From contig MU832118.1 of assembly GCA_029204225.1 (NCBI GenBank), forward strand, positions 22,289 to 86,288: 64,000 nucleotides of DNA. Reading direction: 5' to 3'. Below, piece by piece: positions 55,901 to 64,000 of this stretch. Within the stretch, counting starts at the first letter, position 1. The number at the start of each line of letters is the position of its first letter. The position numbers and the translations under genes are program-made. This DNA is from Diphasiastrum complanatum (Eukaryota; Streptophyta; Lycopodiopsida; Lycopodiales; Lycopodiaceae). The notes beneath the pieces were generated by a model, which worked only from the letters and a program-made list of their open reading frames with translations, was not told the DNA's origin and did not search any database.

Positions 55901-57526
55901 CTAGAACAAAGACAGTTGGCCTAGAAAGAAAACCCAAAGAAGAGCTGTGTTTTTCTTGGAAGTAGATTCTTTCCTAGTTTCCTTGTAGCCTACTAGTCAT
56001 CATCCAAATGTGAGGAGTCCCGGTTCTTTACATCCTTCAACATCTTCTTATAGGTAGTCTGTTCTAGCAGATACACTTGAGACTTGCTTATGGGACTTAT
56101 GAATCCCCTCCATGTGGCAGGTGTGCTGCTACATCACGAACATTCTGGTGAAGGCATTCAAGGGGAATCTTTCTTGATGTTTTGGTCATTTTCTTTTTGT
56201 AACAGCTGTGTATTTGAGATATGTATGCCCTGGGAAGAGTACAGATCTTTTGAACATAGAAATTTTGACAAAGATACATTTTGCAGGTATTGCACAAGAC
56301 CGTATGCCCAAATCTGAACCCGACAAAGGCATGAGGACCAGAGACAGCAAAGAGTTCATGAATGTGGATGTCCTCTCAGATAGGGATCGTGGTGGAGATC
56401 TATATTTTCCTCTTGATAAGTGCAAGAACAGTCACGTCAAGAAAAATTGGGGAAACCAAAATTTGCCAAAGAACTATGCGGGGAAGATCAGCAAAGAAAT
56501 TGATCAAAGCTTGCACTTTTCAGCTTTGGCCAGGAAGTCTGCACCAATAGTACAACTCGGAGTTGGAAACCTGTTTTCCCATAATCAGAAGCACCTCCAC
56601 AGATGTCAAAGGGGGATTCAGAGCTTGAAGAATGAACGAGATGTTTGTATATATTCTCCAATAGCAAGTTCCGAGTATCCAGATGCAAGCTGGATTGATG
56701 TTCAAGTTGATACACGGGCAAAAAGTCAGAGAGAATCTGTGCCTATGGTTTTATTGGCAAGCAAATTAAATAAGAAACCAATTATTGGGTATCCCGTTGT
56801 GGTGGAAGTAGCTGAACTCAACAAGCTTAACACTTTCTTCCAAGGTGAAGGTACTGTAAATAGTGAGAGGTTGGATGAAATTCAGCCAGTTTGGAGAACA
56901 GGCAGACGAACAGCTAGACAACGAGGACACCGTTTTTCTTCTGCTATTGTAGATAATGGGCAAAGTGAACCTTGCAAATCAACTACTGTAAGACACATAG
57001 AACAGTCGGCATTGTTGTGGGTAGTGAATGTGGCACCAAACCCATCGGTCGACAATCAAGGATTTCTTTACTGATTCCACAATATGTCGAAGCCTCATCA
57101 AAGCCGAATGTTTTGGACAGGAAAAAACGTGAATCTTTGCACAAGGCTGCCTTGTCCAAGAAAGTCCTAAGAAGAGTCCGCCTTTCCTCGAGGAAGACGA
57201 GAACGAGGACTCTTTCATCTATTGCAGAAGAGCAGGGTAATAGACTTGGAAAGCATGAGATACAGTTTGAAAATGATATATCTGTGTTTAGTTTGGCTGG
57301 GAAGTCTCAGTCATGGTTAAGGTGCTGCCAAGTTGATGATGCCGGGAATAGCTCTGATCCTCAAAGAGCAAATAATGAAAACTGCATGACACTCATCCAG
57401 CATTCCATGCCTCAAGGCCAAATTCACCAGCTTTCAGTTCTAGCCCCATCTACTGCATCTGTAGCTGCTTGTATTCCTGCTAGGGTTGCTTTGGCAAGGC
57501 TTAAAGCAGTTGTCTGTGAAGACTAG
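40735..57526 (+). CDS. PWWP-domain chromatin protein, PEAT-complex PWWP type
   Basis: The modelled exons are 40735-40922, 48926-50409, 56287-56987 and 57104-57526, giving 931 residues. The N-terminal PWWP domain (IVWVRRRNGSWWPGR, residues 18-32) should bind methylated histone tails and DNA. It is followed by VDWYNIEKSKRVKAFRCG and the family signature REKYARREDAILDALELEKQ. The C-terminal half has VPMVLLASKLNKKPIIGYPV, PVWRTGRRTARQR and VACIPARVALARLK, all typical of plant PWWP1/2/3 (Arabidopsis At3g03140, At1g51745, At3g21295, from memory). Those proteins are subunits of the nuclear PEAT complex (PWWP, EPCR, ARID, TRB), which links histone deacetylation and acetylation to silencing. The introns are 8003 and 5877 bp, both GT-AG, and full of transposon debris. 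The fourth exon junction is my inference to join two frames. The gene looks functional. Confidence 0.88.
42000..42553 (+). pseudogene. Copia Gag remnant in PWWP intron 1
   Basis: The plus strand reads MFETANTAKVPYLKKKLHSV, DSGYSLIDHLTKI, LNSLSYAFQNHVM and PTFEELYGLLKHV. The zinc knuckle CNNCKKYGHFAFEC follows at about 42488-42530. It has several frameshifts and stops. It lies in the same orientation as the host gene. Confidence 0.8.
43270..43990 (-). pseudogene. Copia RT remnant in PWWP intron 1
   Basis: The minus strand, across frames, gives YKVELIAKGFA, KEGIDFEETFASV, TTIRKVLALASLFG and the degraded active site LSLDDLIVTRN at about 43390-43415. It is antisense to the host gene, truncated and shifted. 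Confidence 0.7.
44510..45570. repeat. 1.06-kb tandem duplication, unit 1
   Basis: This unit runs directly into a second copy starting at 45571 (offset 1061 bp). It includes minus-strand copia integrase debris: ADDFTRMTWIFPLKQ near 45300-45360 and a degraded QQNGVxERKNR motif near 45130-45190. The duplication therefore happened after that copia had inserted and decayed. Confidence 0.85.
45571..46634. repeat. 1.06-kb tandem duplication, unit 2
   Basis: Second copy of 44510-45570, over 90 percent alike by eye, with scattered substitutions and small indels. The similarity ends at 'gcctcaaaggggg'. The right flank then differs from unit 1. Confidence 0.85.
47013..47023 (+). promoter_or_regulatory. 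Possible copia-type primer-binding site in intron 1
   Basis: TGTATCAGAGC resembles the initiator-Met tRNA site (TGGTATCAGAGC). A TATA-like ACTATAAAAGG lies about 320 bp upstream at about 46702. This suggests that an LTR on the plus strand ends near 47012, but no second LTR or gag was identified. Confidence 0.4.
47590..47770. repeat. Degenerate short tandem repeat in intron 1
   Basis: A run of imperfect units of about 18-24 bp built on 'aaagttcaa' and 'aagtttgagtttgg'. On the minus strand it reads as a repeated Leu-Asn-Phe pattern, which is a by-product of the repeat, not a gene. Confidence 0.65.
48926..50409 (+). CDS. PWWP gene exon 2
   Basis: 1484 bases in one open frame from the acceptor TTTTCAG to the donor TCAG/GTATGC. 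It completes the PWWP-flanking segment (DWYNIEKSKRVKAF) and encodes a long, Ser-rich, probably disordered middle region with basic patches (KRKRSSGLKDSSSKRRDRKK). It ends ...RSKRRWMANSQDIFSG. The sequence after 50409 stays open for 116 bases but is not like the family, so I end the exon at the donor. Confidence 0.9.
50640..51229. other. Intron 2, 5' part
   Basis: No recognised element. T-rich runs at about 50758-50770. Confidence 0.5.
51230..51966 (-). pseudogene. Ty3/gypsy RT remnant in PWWP intron 2
   Basis: The minus strand across frames reads IKAGFRYAIDYSAWLSRI, NRNLRIHIDLQKL, KTTFIT-WGAHAYKVMAFGL and FVSIFLDDFCIYG, which are gypsy RT motifs with the FLDD active site intact. The 86-codon frame 51706-51966 is the upstream part. 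It is antisense to the host gene, with a few stops and shifts. Confidence 0.8.
52776..53203. mobile_element. Fold-back element (MITE-like) in PWWP intron 2
   Basis: The two halves are inverted copies of each other with a short centre near 52985. AATGAATCATGTCAGCA at the left pairs with TGCTGACATGATTCATT at the right. GGGAAACCACCTTGAATATG pairs with CATATTCAAGGTGGTTTCCC. The element is about 430 bp and would form one long imperfect hairpin. No coding capacity. A clear target duplication was not identified. Confidence 0.8.
54740..54940. repeat. Degenerate C-rich tandem repeat
   Basis: About eight imperfect units of 20-26 bp based on 'gtacttgggtccctccc'. It lies in PWWP intron 2. Confidence 0.65.
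55637..55798 (+). other. Coding-like exon candidate in PWWP intron 2
   Basis: Preceded by possible acceptors at 55618 and 55636, the plus strand is open for 53 codons to a TAA. The sequence contains QNVLQFLQLYEGSYVDG, LLDICYQAESYLD and an acidic tail DDMDLDIDD. The composition is that of a real protein C-terminus. No family is recognised. It could be an alternative terminal exon, a captured gene fragment or chance. Confidence 0.3.
56287..57526 (+). CDS. PWWP gene 3' exon(s)
   Basis: Starting after TTTTGCAG, the frame encodes IAQDRMPKSEPDKGMR up to SEPCKSTT. It contains the conserved VPMVLLASKLNKKPIIGYPV and VWRTGRRTARQRG. The first frame stops at 57072. A second frame carries the conserved C-terminus (KVLRRVRLSSRKTRTRTLSS, then ACIPARVALARLKAVV) to the TAG at 57526. 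Removing 56988-57103 (GTAAGA donor, CAAAG acceptor, 116 bp) joins the two in frame. A one- or two-base indel is the alternative. Confidence 0.8.
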
Positions 57527-58989
57527 GATATCTATTTCTCTTGGTAATTGCAAAGTTGTGAAGACCAGGATATCTATTTCTCCTCATGATTGCGAAGATC
57601 ATGTTCATGCGGATGAACTGTAAGGATTCAGGTATTGATATACGCTTCAATAACGCTCACTAGTTTCAAGGCACTTCTATTTGGGAATCAACTGCATATA
57701 GCTTGCTAGATGTGTCAATAGTCCTTGTAATTGTTGCTCTTTGGTGCATACAAGTCATGTCTTGGAAAGCCTGTGCCAAGGTATACTTGTTGCTGAGAGA
57801 TGCTGTCACTTCTAAAGTGTGGGAAGCTTAAGAGTAGCTTGTAATCCTTGTAGCTATTGCTCTTTGGTGCATACACCTCAGTTCTTGGAAACTTGTGCCA
57901 AGATATACTTATTCCTGAAAGTTGGTGTCACTTTTAAAGCGTTGGAAGCTTAAGAGTAGCTCAACTTTCTAGCCTAATCTCATTTCTGCTTGCTAGCAGA
58001 TGAAGCATTGACTGGTAGTGGGTATATCCAGCTGTAAGGTGTTAGCATTGTATTGTAAATTCGACAGATTCAAAACATTTCTGAGCAGTAAATTCACAGA
58101 GTTTCTTCTGGAGCCCAGAAGAGGGAGAATGTGGACCGAGGAAGATTAATGCAAGTGGAGGAAGAATTCTTTAAACAATCTATAGTCCAGCTGAAATAAT
58201 GTGAATGTTGTTTTGGAGAAATAAAGAAAATTCTCCTGTGCTTATCAATAAGCATTGACAATTGTCAATCAGAAACAATGTTTCCTTCAAATGGAGCATT
58301 AATGTATGTTATCCTGCTTCAATCCCCAATACAAGTTCTCCTTCACCTCCACAACCAGAGACAGTGCTGATTGTGTCCTCAGTGTTAAGGTGGGTGCAAT
58401 GCAATTTCCAAATAGAGTTTCACTTTAGCTTCAACTCGTTGCAACATGTTCTGTCAATCTGATATTGGCAATTGTGTCTACATAATGCTGCAAGGAAGAA
58501 ACGATTTTGGTGTTAATCACATGTGGCCTCATAGTAGTTGCCTCAAAACATGCCATACAGTAACATTTTGTCCTGTCAAATCCTCTCAACTGCTACTATC
58601 TAAAACCCAAAAGCAGATTCAAATCGGTGAAAAGTCAATAGGAAGTTCAATGAGATGATATCCCCAGGTGAATGCTTTCCAGCAAGGCAATTTAGTACCC
58701 TTAATTGGATGCAAACCATCTAAAATAAATCTCAGAATACATTTGAAGCCAATCACAAAAAATCCACAAATTTTGAAAGCACTGAATTTTTCTTTCTAAT
58801 TAGATATGAACTTCTCAAAGCAATATAGTCTCGGAAAAATTAAGAATCTCTAGTAAATCCCAACAGTCTTTTCTCATACAAGATTAGGAACATATGTACT
58901 ACCTTCTAGTCAGCTGTAGCTCAGGTCACCTACCTTCAAAGACCAATAACCCAATCGATGATGTGAAAATCCTGTTCTATAAAGAGAGC
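57527..58989 (+). other. 3' flank of the PWWP gene
   Basis: The sequence just after the stop contains a short duplication (gaagac-aggatatctatttctc, at 57519 and 57561). A possible polyadenylation signal AATAAA lies at 58220-58225. Frames at 58262-58658 are short and show no motif. Confidence 0.45.
57717..57962. repeat. Tandem duplication of about 123 bp in the 3' flank
   Basis: Two imperfect copies share 'ttgctctttggtgcataca', 'tgtgccaag-tatactt' and 'ggaagcttaagagtagct' at a constant offset of 123 bp. Confidence 0.85.
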
Positions 58990-59430
58990 TAAACCTTTTC
59001 CGCGTCATTCACCAGCAAAGCCACATAACTTAGAGAGAGAAGGTCTTAGATAATGAAGCATAGAATGCAAATGATTATCTTTAGATTATTCTGCTAAACT
59101 GCAACAAAATATAGCCCATCTAGTGTCATTTTCAACTAGTCTTTCCTTGTCCTATTCACCAACAACGCCACATAGTTATACATGGGAAGGTCTTAGAAAA
59201 TGCAGTGTAGACTGCCAATGATTATCTTCAAATTACTCAACAAGAAAGAGTTTATTTGATACGAGCATGTTCAAGTGGTCTTTCCTTGTCCCTTTCACCA
59301 CTGAAGCCCCATAACTATGGGAAGGTTTCAGAATTAGTAGCATAGACTGCAAATAAGTATTCTCAAATTACTCTCCTATAGTGCAACAAAAGAGAGTGTA
59401 TCTGATATATCATGTTCAAATAGTCTGTCA
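58990..59430. repeat. Three tandem copies of a repeat of about 140 bp
   Basis: The copies begin near 58994, 59144 and 59280. Each contains a 'ccttttcc/ctttcc' start, 'ttcacca-caa-gcc-cata', 'gaaggt-ttaga', 'tagactgcaaat' and 'attatct--aaattac'. They are moderately diverged. Confidence 0.75.
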
Positions 59431-60429
59431 AGGTCACCTACAAAGAGGAAGTTCAGGCCTCTTCTGTTAAATGATCAAACTTCAACTTGTCATGCTTCAC
59501 ATGCCATAAATCGATGTTCATAGTATATGGAGCTCCCTTGAGTAAGCTATTATCAGTGTTGTCTGAAGCTTGGAAGGAGTTACCATCTACATGACTTTAA
59601 TTTTTTTGCCTAGACCTCTTGGGAGCAGATTGTCTGAGACCAATGTCAAACAATAAATTTCTCAACTTTACTGCCTCTTTGGTAGCTTGCGATGAGAGAC
59701 ATCACATCACTAGGCACAAGTGTCTTCCTTGAAACAGATCTTGCCATCTCCAGCCATATAGGAGCTTCATCGAGCTTCTAATCTAAGCAAAGATGAATTT
59801 ATTTGACAAATGTTTCACTTTTTCCTTCAGGGCTTTCAAATCAGCTAGTTCTTTTTCACGACAACCCAATCATGGATATCAAGTGTAAAAATTTCCACTC
59901 CATAGTAGTATTTGCAATCAACAGAAGGTCACCATTAACTAAGGTATCTCTTGGACCACCCATGGCCAAGGCGTAGTCAATTTGAGTTAGCTAGGGACAT
60001 AACATACTTCCAAGCTTAGAACATTGATGTCCTTAGAAAATTGAAGCTGGAAATTTTCTTTTTTAGACAATCAACACAACCCCAAAGATCATCATCTTTT
60101 GATTGACATTTCCATCAAATTAAATGCTTATAAATGATAAATTTCTCAAGCATTTGTTTTTGCTATCTAACACTCACTCCAACTTCAAAGGTTTTTTGGA
60201 TGACATGTCTTCAACAAAATCCAAGTCATTATTAAAACCAAGCATATCACCCTAATGTAATTTCAAGTTCAGTTGACTCACAAGGAGATGTACTTTAATT
60301 CTTTGGAAAAGCTGTAAATGATAAGTTAAATATTTGACTCTCTTCATTATTTTGTGACATGTTGAGTTTTTCTCCTTTCCACCCATGTTCAATTGTTTGT
60401 GATCCCATGGATTGACAATATTAAAAGTA
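59431..60429. other. Unassigned sequence
   Basis: No motif recognised. It lies beyond the C-terminal side of the gypsy integrase remnant and may be its decayed 3' part. Confidence 0.4.
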
Positions 60430-61160
60430 TTATCTTGTAAGGTCCAATATACCTTGTAAATAACTTATGAAGCTTTTCAATACACATTGCTTTCTAGGCA
60501 TTAGGTATCTCCATATACACCCCATTACTTACTTGAAACTCATGAGAAAATTTGTTAAGATCCACGTAAGTTTTTGCCCAATCTTGAGCACTTCGTGCTA
60601 ACTATAATATATCTTACATATCAACCAAAAAATCGACTACTTTAATTTCTTTAGTCTTTGTTGAGATAGGTGATCTGGGTTGGAACTAATTCATAAGCAT
60701 AAATAAAATGAAACCTATGGCTGAGTGCTCATCACTATTGTAAGCAAACTCAATCAAGGGAAAATACTTTTGAGACTGCTTATTGAAACATAGTTTGATA
60801 TGCAAACTAGGGAGGATTTGATATGCTCAAATCAAATCCTCCATAGTTTGATTAGTTCTCAGGTTCTAGACATTAGATTTTGGATGATCAAGAAAATTAA
60901 AACTAAAGCAAAGTTTTCAATTTCCAAAAAATTGTCGACCAAAAAAGACTTGTGAGTTTCAGATTATAATCACTTACTATGTCTCTTCGCAATTCGTAGA
61001 AGAGTTTATAAACATATTCTACAAATATCTGAGCCAAGTAAGATGCCTAATAAGTGCTCTTCATAAGGACATGTAGCTAGCTAGCTTGGCAAGGTGATCA
61101 ACCATTAACCACAAATAGCATAATTACATGTCCTGAGATAACCAACTACAATATTCATCA
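60430..61160 (-). pseudogene. Ty3/gypsy integrase remnant
   Basis: The minus strand, with stops and shifts, reads NQTMEDLI after a degraded HPQTDGQ stretch, then FPLIEFAYNSDEHSAIGF. The C-terminal domain has WAKTYVDLNKFSHEFQV and LFTRYIGPYKI. These are standard features of plant gypsy integrases. It is not contiguous with the gypsy remnant in the PWWP intron. Confidence 0.78.
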
Positions 61161-62224
61161 AGATACTATAGCACCTTTTATTTGGGATAATCAATGGATG
61201 CAATAGACTTCTAACTTTCAAATGTTCAGCTTTTATAAGCTGGAATGTTTACAATTCGAAACATATGATTCTATGAAAGGTTTCATCTTTGGCTAGTAGA
61301 AGTCCCTTCACACCAAATCAAGTGTCTTATATATGCCTAGGTGCCCAATGCATGGTGTAGACATGGTGCCAAAATAAAGAGAAATGACCTAGAGCCTTTT
61401 CTTTTTAAAATTTGATTATTTTTAGAAAATGCAAGTATTTGAAATGATTTTCTCATGTATGTTGTTGCATTAAATAAAAAATATACTTTATTAAAAATAA
61501 TGACAATTCTACTAAGAAAATTTATTAGATTATCTTTTCTATGCTCAAATTTGTACATACAATATATAGGTTTTAAAGTCAAAACAATATTAAACTGAAA
61601 CTCTAAAAATATTGAGATATATAATTTTTATTTTGTAAATGTTACTATGATTCTTAATATTTTAAATTTTTTAGAATTTCAAAATTTAGTTGTTAGGAAC
61701 GAAGATAAAAATATGGATATTTGCAATATTGAAATTTTATATTAATTATAAAACAGTTTAAAAGTGAAAGTATCTAAAATTGTACAAAATATGTTAAATT
61801 TTGTTTATTTAATGACTATTATTTTAAGATCTAATATTTAGCATAAAATAAGCTAAATTATGTATTTTTTTTAAAGCACCTTTTTAGGCATGTCATCTAA
61901 ATGTTGCAAAATTGATATCATTTAAATATTGTGAGTACTTATCATTTGAAAAAAAAAAGGATTATTAACAGATGCTATTTTTGTAATTGTTTTGCAAAAA
62001 TGCATAAAGGCAAGAACTTGATGTTTCCCAACCAAGTTTATTATTTTTTCATTGCAAAATATTATTGAAAAAAAAAGTAATCAATAATAGTTTTTCTCAG
62101 CATAGACAAAATTAGATATCAAATAAAACAACACAGTGACAAGAGAAATAAACATATTTATTTTATTTTAGAAATCAACAATGTCATTTGGGTCTACCAT
62201 TGTAGGAGCATCAATAGCTAGTGC
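61161..62224. other. AT-rich unassigned sequence
   Basis: Very AT-rich, especially 61400-62100. No gene or element recognised. Confidence 0.6.
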
Positions 62225-63420
62225 TACTGTCTAAAAAATAGCTCGAAAAAGAAATCGAACACGAAAAGAAGCGAACTCGAACTCGAACAAGAAACGAACT
62301 CGAACAGAAAGTGTTCGTGCGTAGCGGAATGAGCTATATTACTCTTTTCCCTAAGCATGACTATGCCTATAAAAAAACGAACAGAATGTTAGTGATAGAA
62401 ATCACGGTCGATCTGATTACGTAGCCAAACATTAAGCAACAAAATATTAGAAGAATAATTTGTCGCAAACAGTTTAGACCAATTATTAGTCACGAATGAT
62501 TCACGGAAGAGCTAGACTGAGCTCTGATTGATAATCAGTCGCGAAAGACAAGACTAAATATTAATCACCAATAGCTAGACTAATATAATTCGCTAAGAAC
62601 AAATTACCAGATTGAGCAATAAGAGAATAAGACAGAATGTAGAAAAGCATAGCGATATTCACACCAAATTTGAACGCAGAATGAGACAGAGTTGTTATCA
62701 GATTAAGTCTAGCAAAATATACATGTCAATAATGCTGTGGAACACAAGACAATAGCGGACGAAACCGCGTGCTCTACAAAGCTTAATTCAACCTATAAAA
62801 AGGAATGAACCTGTTATTGACAATACAAAAGAATCAATGCACAAGGCATCTACTTCGTCTATCTCTGATAAGTTCCTGATGCTATTATTTTCACACACTA
62901 AATACGCAAATGGTATTCAATATATACACAATTTTATAGGTGTGCAGATGAAGAAAGTACAAAGTGGATGTGCTGTCTATAGGAGATCGTGAGTAGCTAT
63001 TGTCATCATCAAATCTGCTAGCATAATTGCATGGGATGAGCGTGAAAAGGCCCGTGACGTCAACCTTTGCTGAAATGAACATTGGTGAAGATGCGAAAAA
63101 TGCAACACTATGAGGAAATGCCTTAGAAATTGATTTACAGGGTGCCCTCGCTTTTTTCCTAGGGCACCTTCGACATTTTGTAAGGCAAGTGTCGTCTTTT
63201 TCGCTTGTTACAAATCACGTGTAAAAACACAGTGTTGCGTTTTTTGTCTTTTTTGCCTGTAGAAATTTACTTGTATTTATGCAGACAGTCGAGTTTTTTT
63301 TCGCCTATCTTATTTACATGTAAATATGCAGACTGTGCGACAACATGTGTAAAGATACAGCATGAATGGAGGCAAATTAAAATAGGATCTAGGAGAGTAG
63401 AGGAGTTAAAGAAATGGCGT
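62225..63420 (-). repeat. 1.2-kb LTR-like repeat, copy 2 (inverted)
   Basis: The reverse complement matches 10902-12087 over its length. Shared blocks include GTCGCACAGTCTGCATATTT, the 'aagtagatg' region, TGACATGTATATTTTGCTA and AGAGTAATATAGCTCATTCC. The copy is diverged. It carries an expansion of 'cgaactcgaac' units at about 62240-62310 that copy 1 lacks. No primer site or coding sequence was found next to it. Confidence 0.75.
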
Positions 63421-64000
63421 TGCTTTCGTCATTTGTAGCCTTCCCCACCTCTCCGAACTTATTGGGCAAAACACAGAGAAAGTTCATTCTCATTTTGTTA
63501 AGTTCTACTAATCTACTATCTATTTTACAACAACATGTCTGCACTTTTGAACAGCACATGTGCTTGTTGTACCACTGCCACTAAATAAATTTAATACTCA
63601 ATTTCTAGAGTGAGAAAAAAAATTCAATTGAGTGATTTATTAATTGTTGTGGCTTTTGGTATGGATAAGCCACAAAACCAATTATGGGATCTTGTGAGTT
63701 TTTGCAATCATTGAAAAATCAAATAAGTCAACAATATAAGTTTGGCGGTTGGTGTGATAGTGCAACATTAAGCGTTTGTCGTCATGGGAATAATAACCAA
63801 GTTTTATATATATTTCACTTCATTGCATAACCTTAATATTTCAAATATTTGATTTATATTTGAGAATTAAAAAATGTAACAAATTGATTTATAAAAAAAT
63901 TAGTAAAACAATAAAATCTAAACCAAAGTCAATGCCCAATATAGCACATCAAAAAAATTTAAGATAAAATCAATAATAATTTAAAAATTACCAAACAGAA
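63421..64000. other. Right edge, AT-rich, unassigned
   Basis: No feature seen. Confidence 0.6.

Noticed and set aside
55566-55937. 123-codon minus-strand frame in PWWP intron 2
   Set aside because: Antisense to the more protein-like plus-strand frame; no motif.
1-64000. CRISPR arrays, bacterial operons or phage genes
   Set aside because: None seen. Introns and plant-type retroelements show a eukaryotic nuclear sequence.

Overview
This window looks like nuclear DNA of a seed plant with a large, repeat-filled genome. A gymnosperm, conifer-like, is my best guess. The reasons are: eukaryotic genes with GT-AG introns; one gene with introns of about 8.0 kb and 5.9 kb packed with old transposon debris; many decayed Ty1/copia and Ty3/gypsy elements of plant type; and a reverse transcriptase remnant that is neither LTR- nor LINE-type. 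The organism call is inference, because nothing in the sequence names the species.

Only two host genes are well supported. On the minus strand at 21523-22497 is a compact three-exon gene for a GFA/CENP-V-fold (DUF636) zinc protein of 162 residues. It is bracketed by imperfect inverted repeats. On the plus strand at 40735-57526 is a PWWP-domain chromatin protein, modelled at 931 residues. It resembles the plant PWWP1/PWWP2/PWWP3 proteins of the PEAT histone-deacetylation complex. Its introns hold copia, gypsy, fold-back and tandem-repeat sequence.

The layout from left to right is as follows. 1-9.3 kb: an old minus-strand copia element split by a young, apparently intact plus-strand copia (2086-8234, 682-bp LTRs, TTTGA target duplication, one 1322-residue polyprotein), with a probable LTR and primer-binding site of another minus-strand element at the far left. 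9.4-14 kb: a decayed plus-strand copia broken by a 1.2-kb LTR-like repeat and by a 951-bp insertion with an 11-bp target duplication. 14.6-15.1 kb: a gag-like remnant with paired zinc knuckles. 16.5-18 kb: an unusual reverse transcriptase remnant. 20.5-23.0 kb: the GFA-like gene. 23.3-26.1 kb: a non-autonomous copia whose gag is joined directly to RNase H. 27.4-28.6 kb: a LINE remnant against a copia RT. 29.5-32.1 kb: direct repeats and a second paired-knuckle gag-like remnant. 34.7-38.9 kb: a decayed minus-strand gypsy and a LINE RT. 40.7-57.5 kb: the PWWP gene. 58-64 kb: tandem repeats, gypsy integrase debris, AT-rich sequence and a second, inverted copy of the 1.2-kb LTR-like repeat.

The most unusual items are the reverse transcriptase remnant at 16.5-18 kb, the paired-knuckle gag-like family, and the unclassified insertion with the 11-bp target duplication. 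All coordinates of decayed elements are by-eye estimates from translated motifs.
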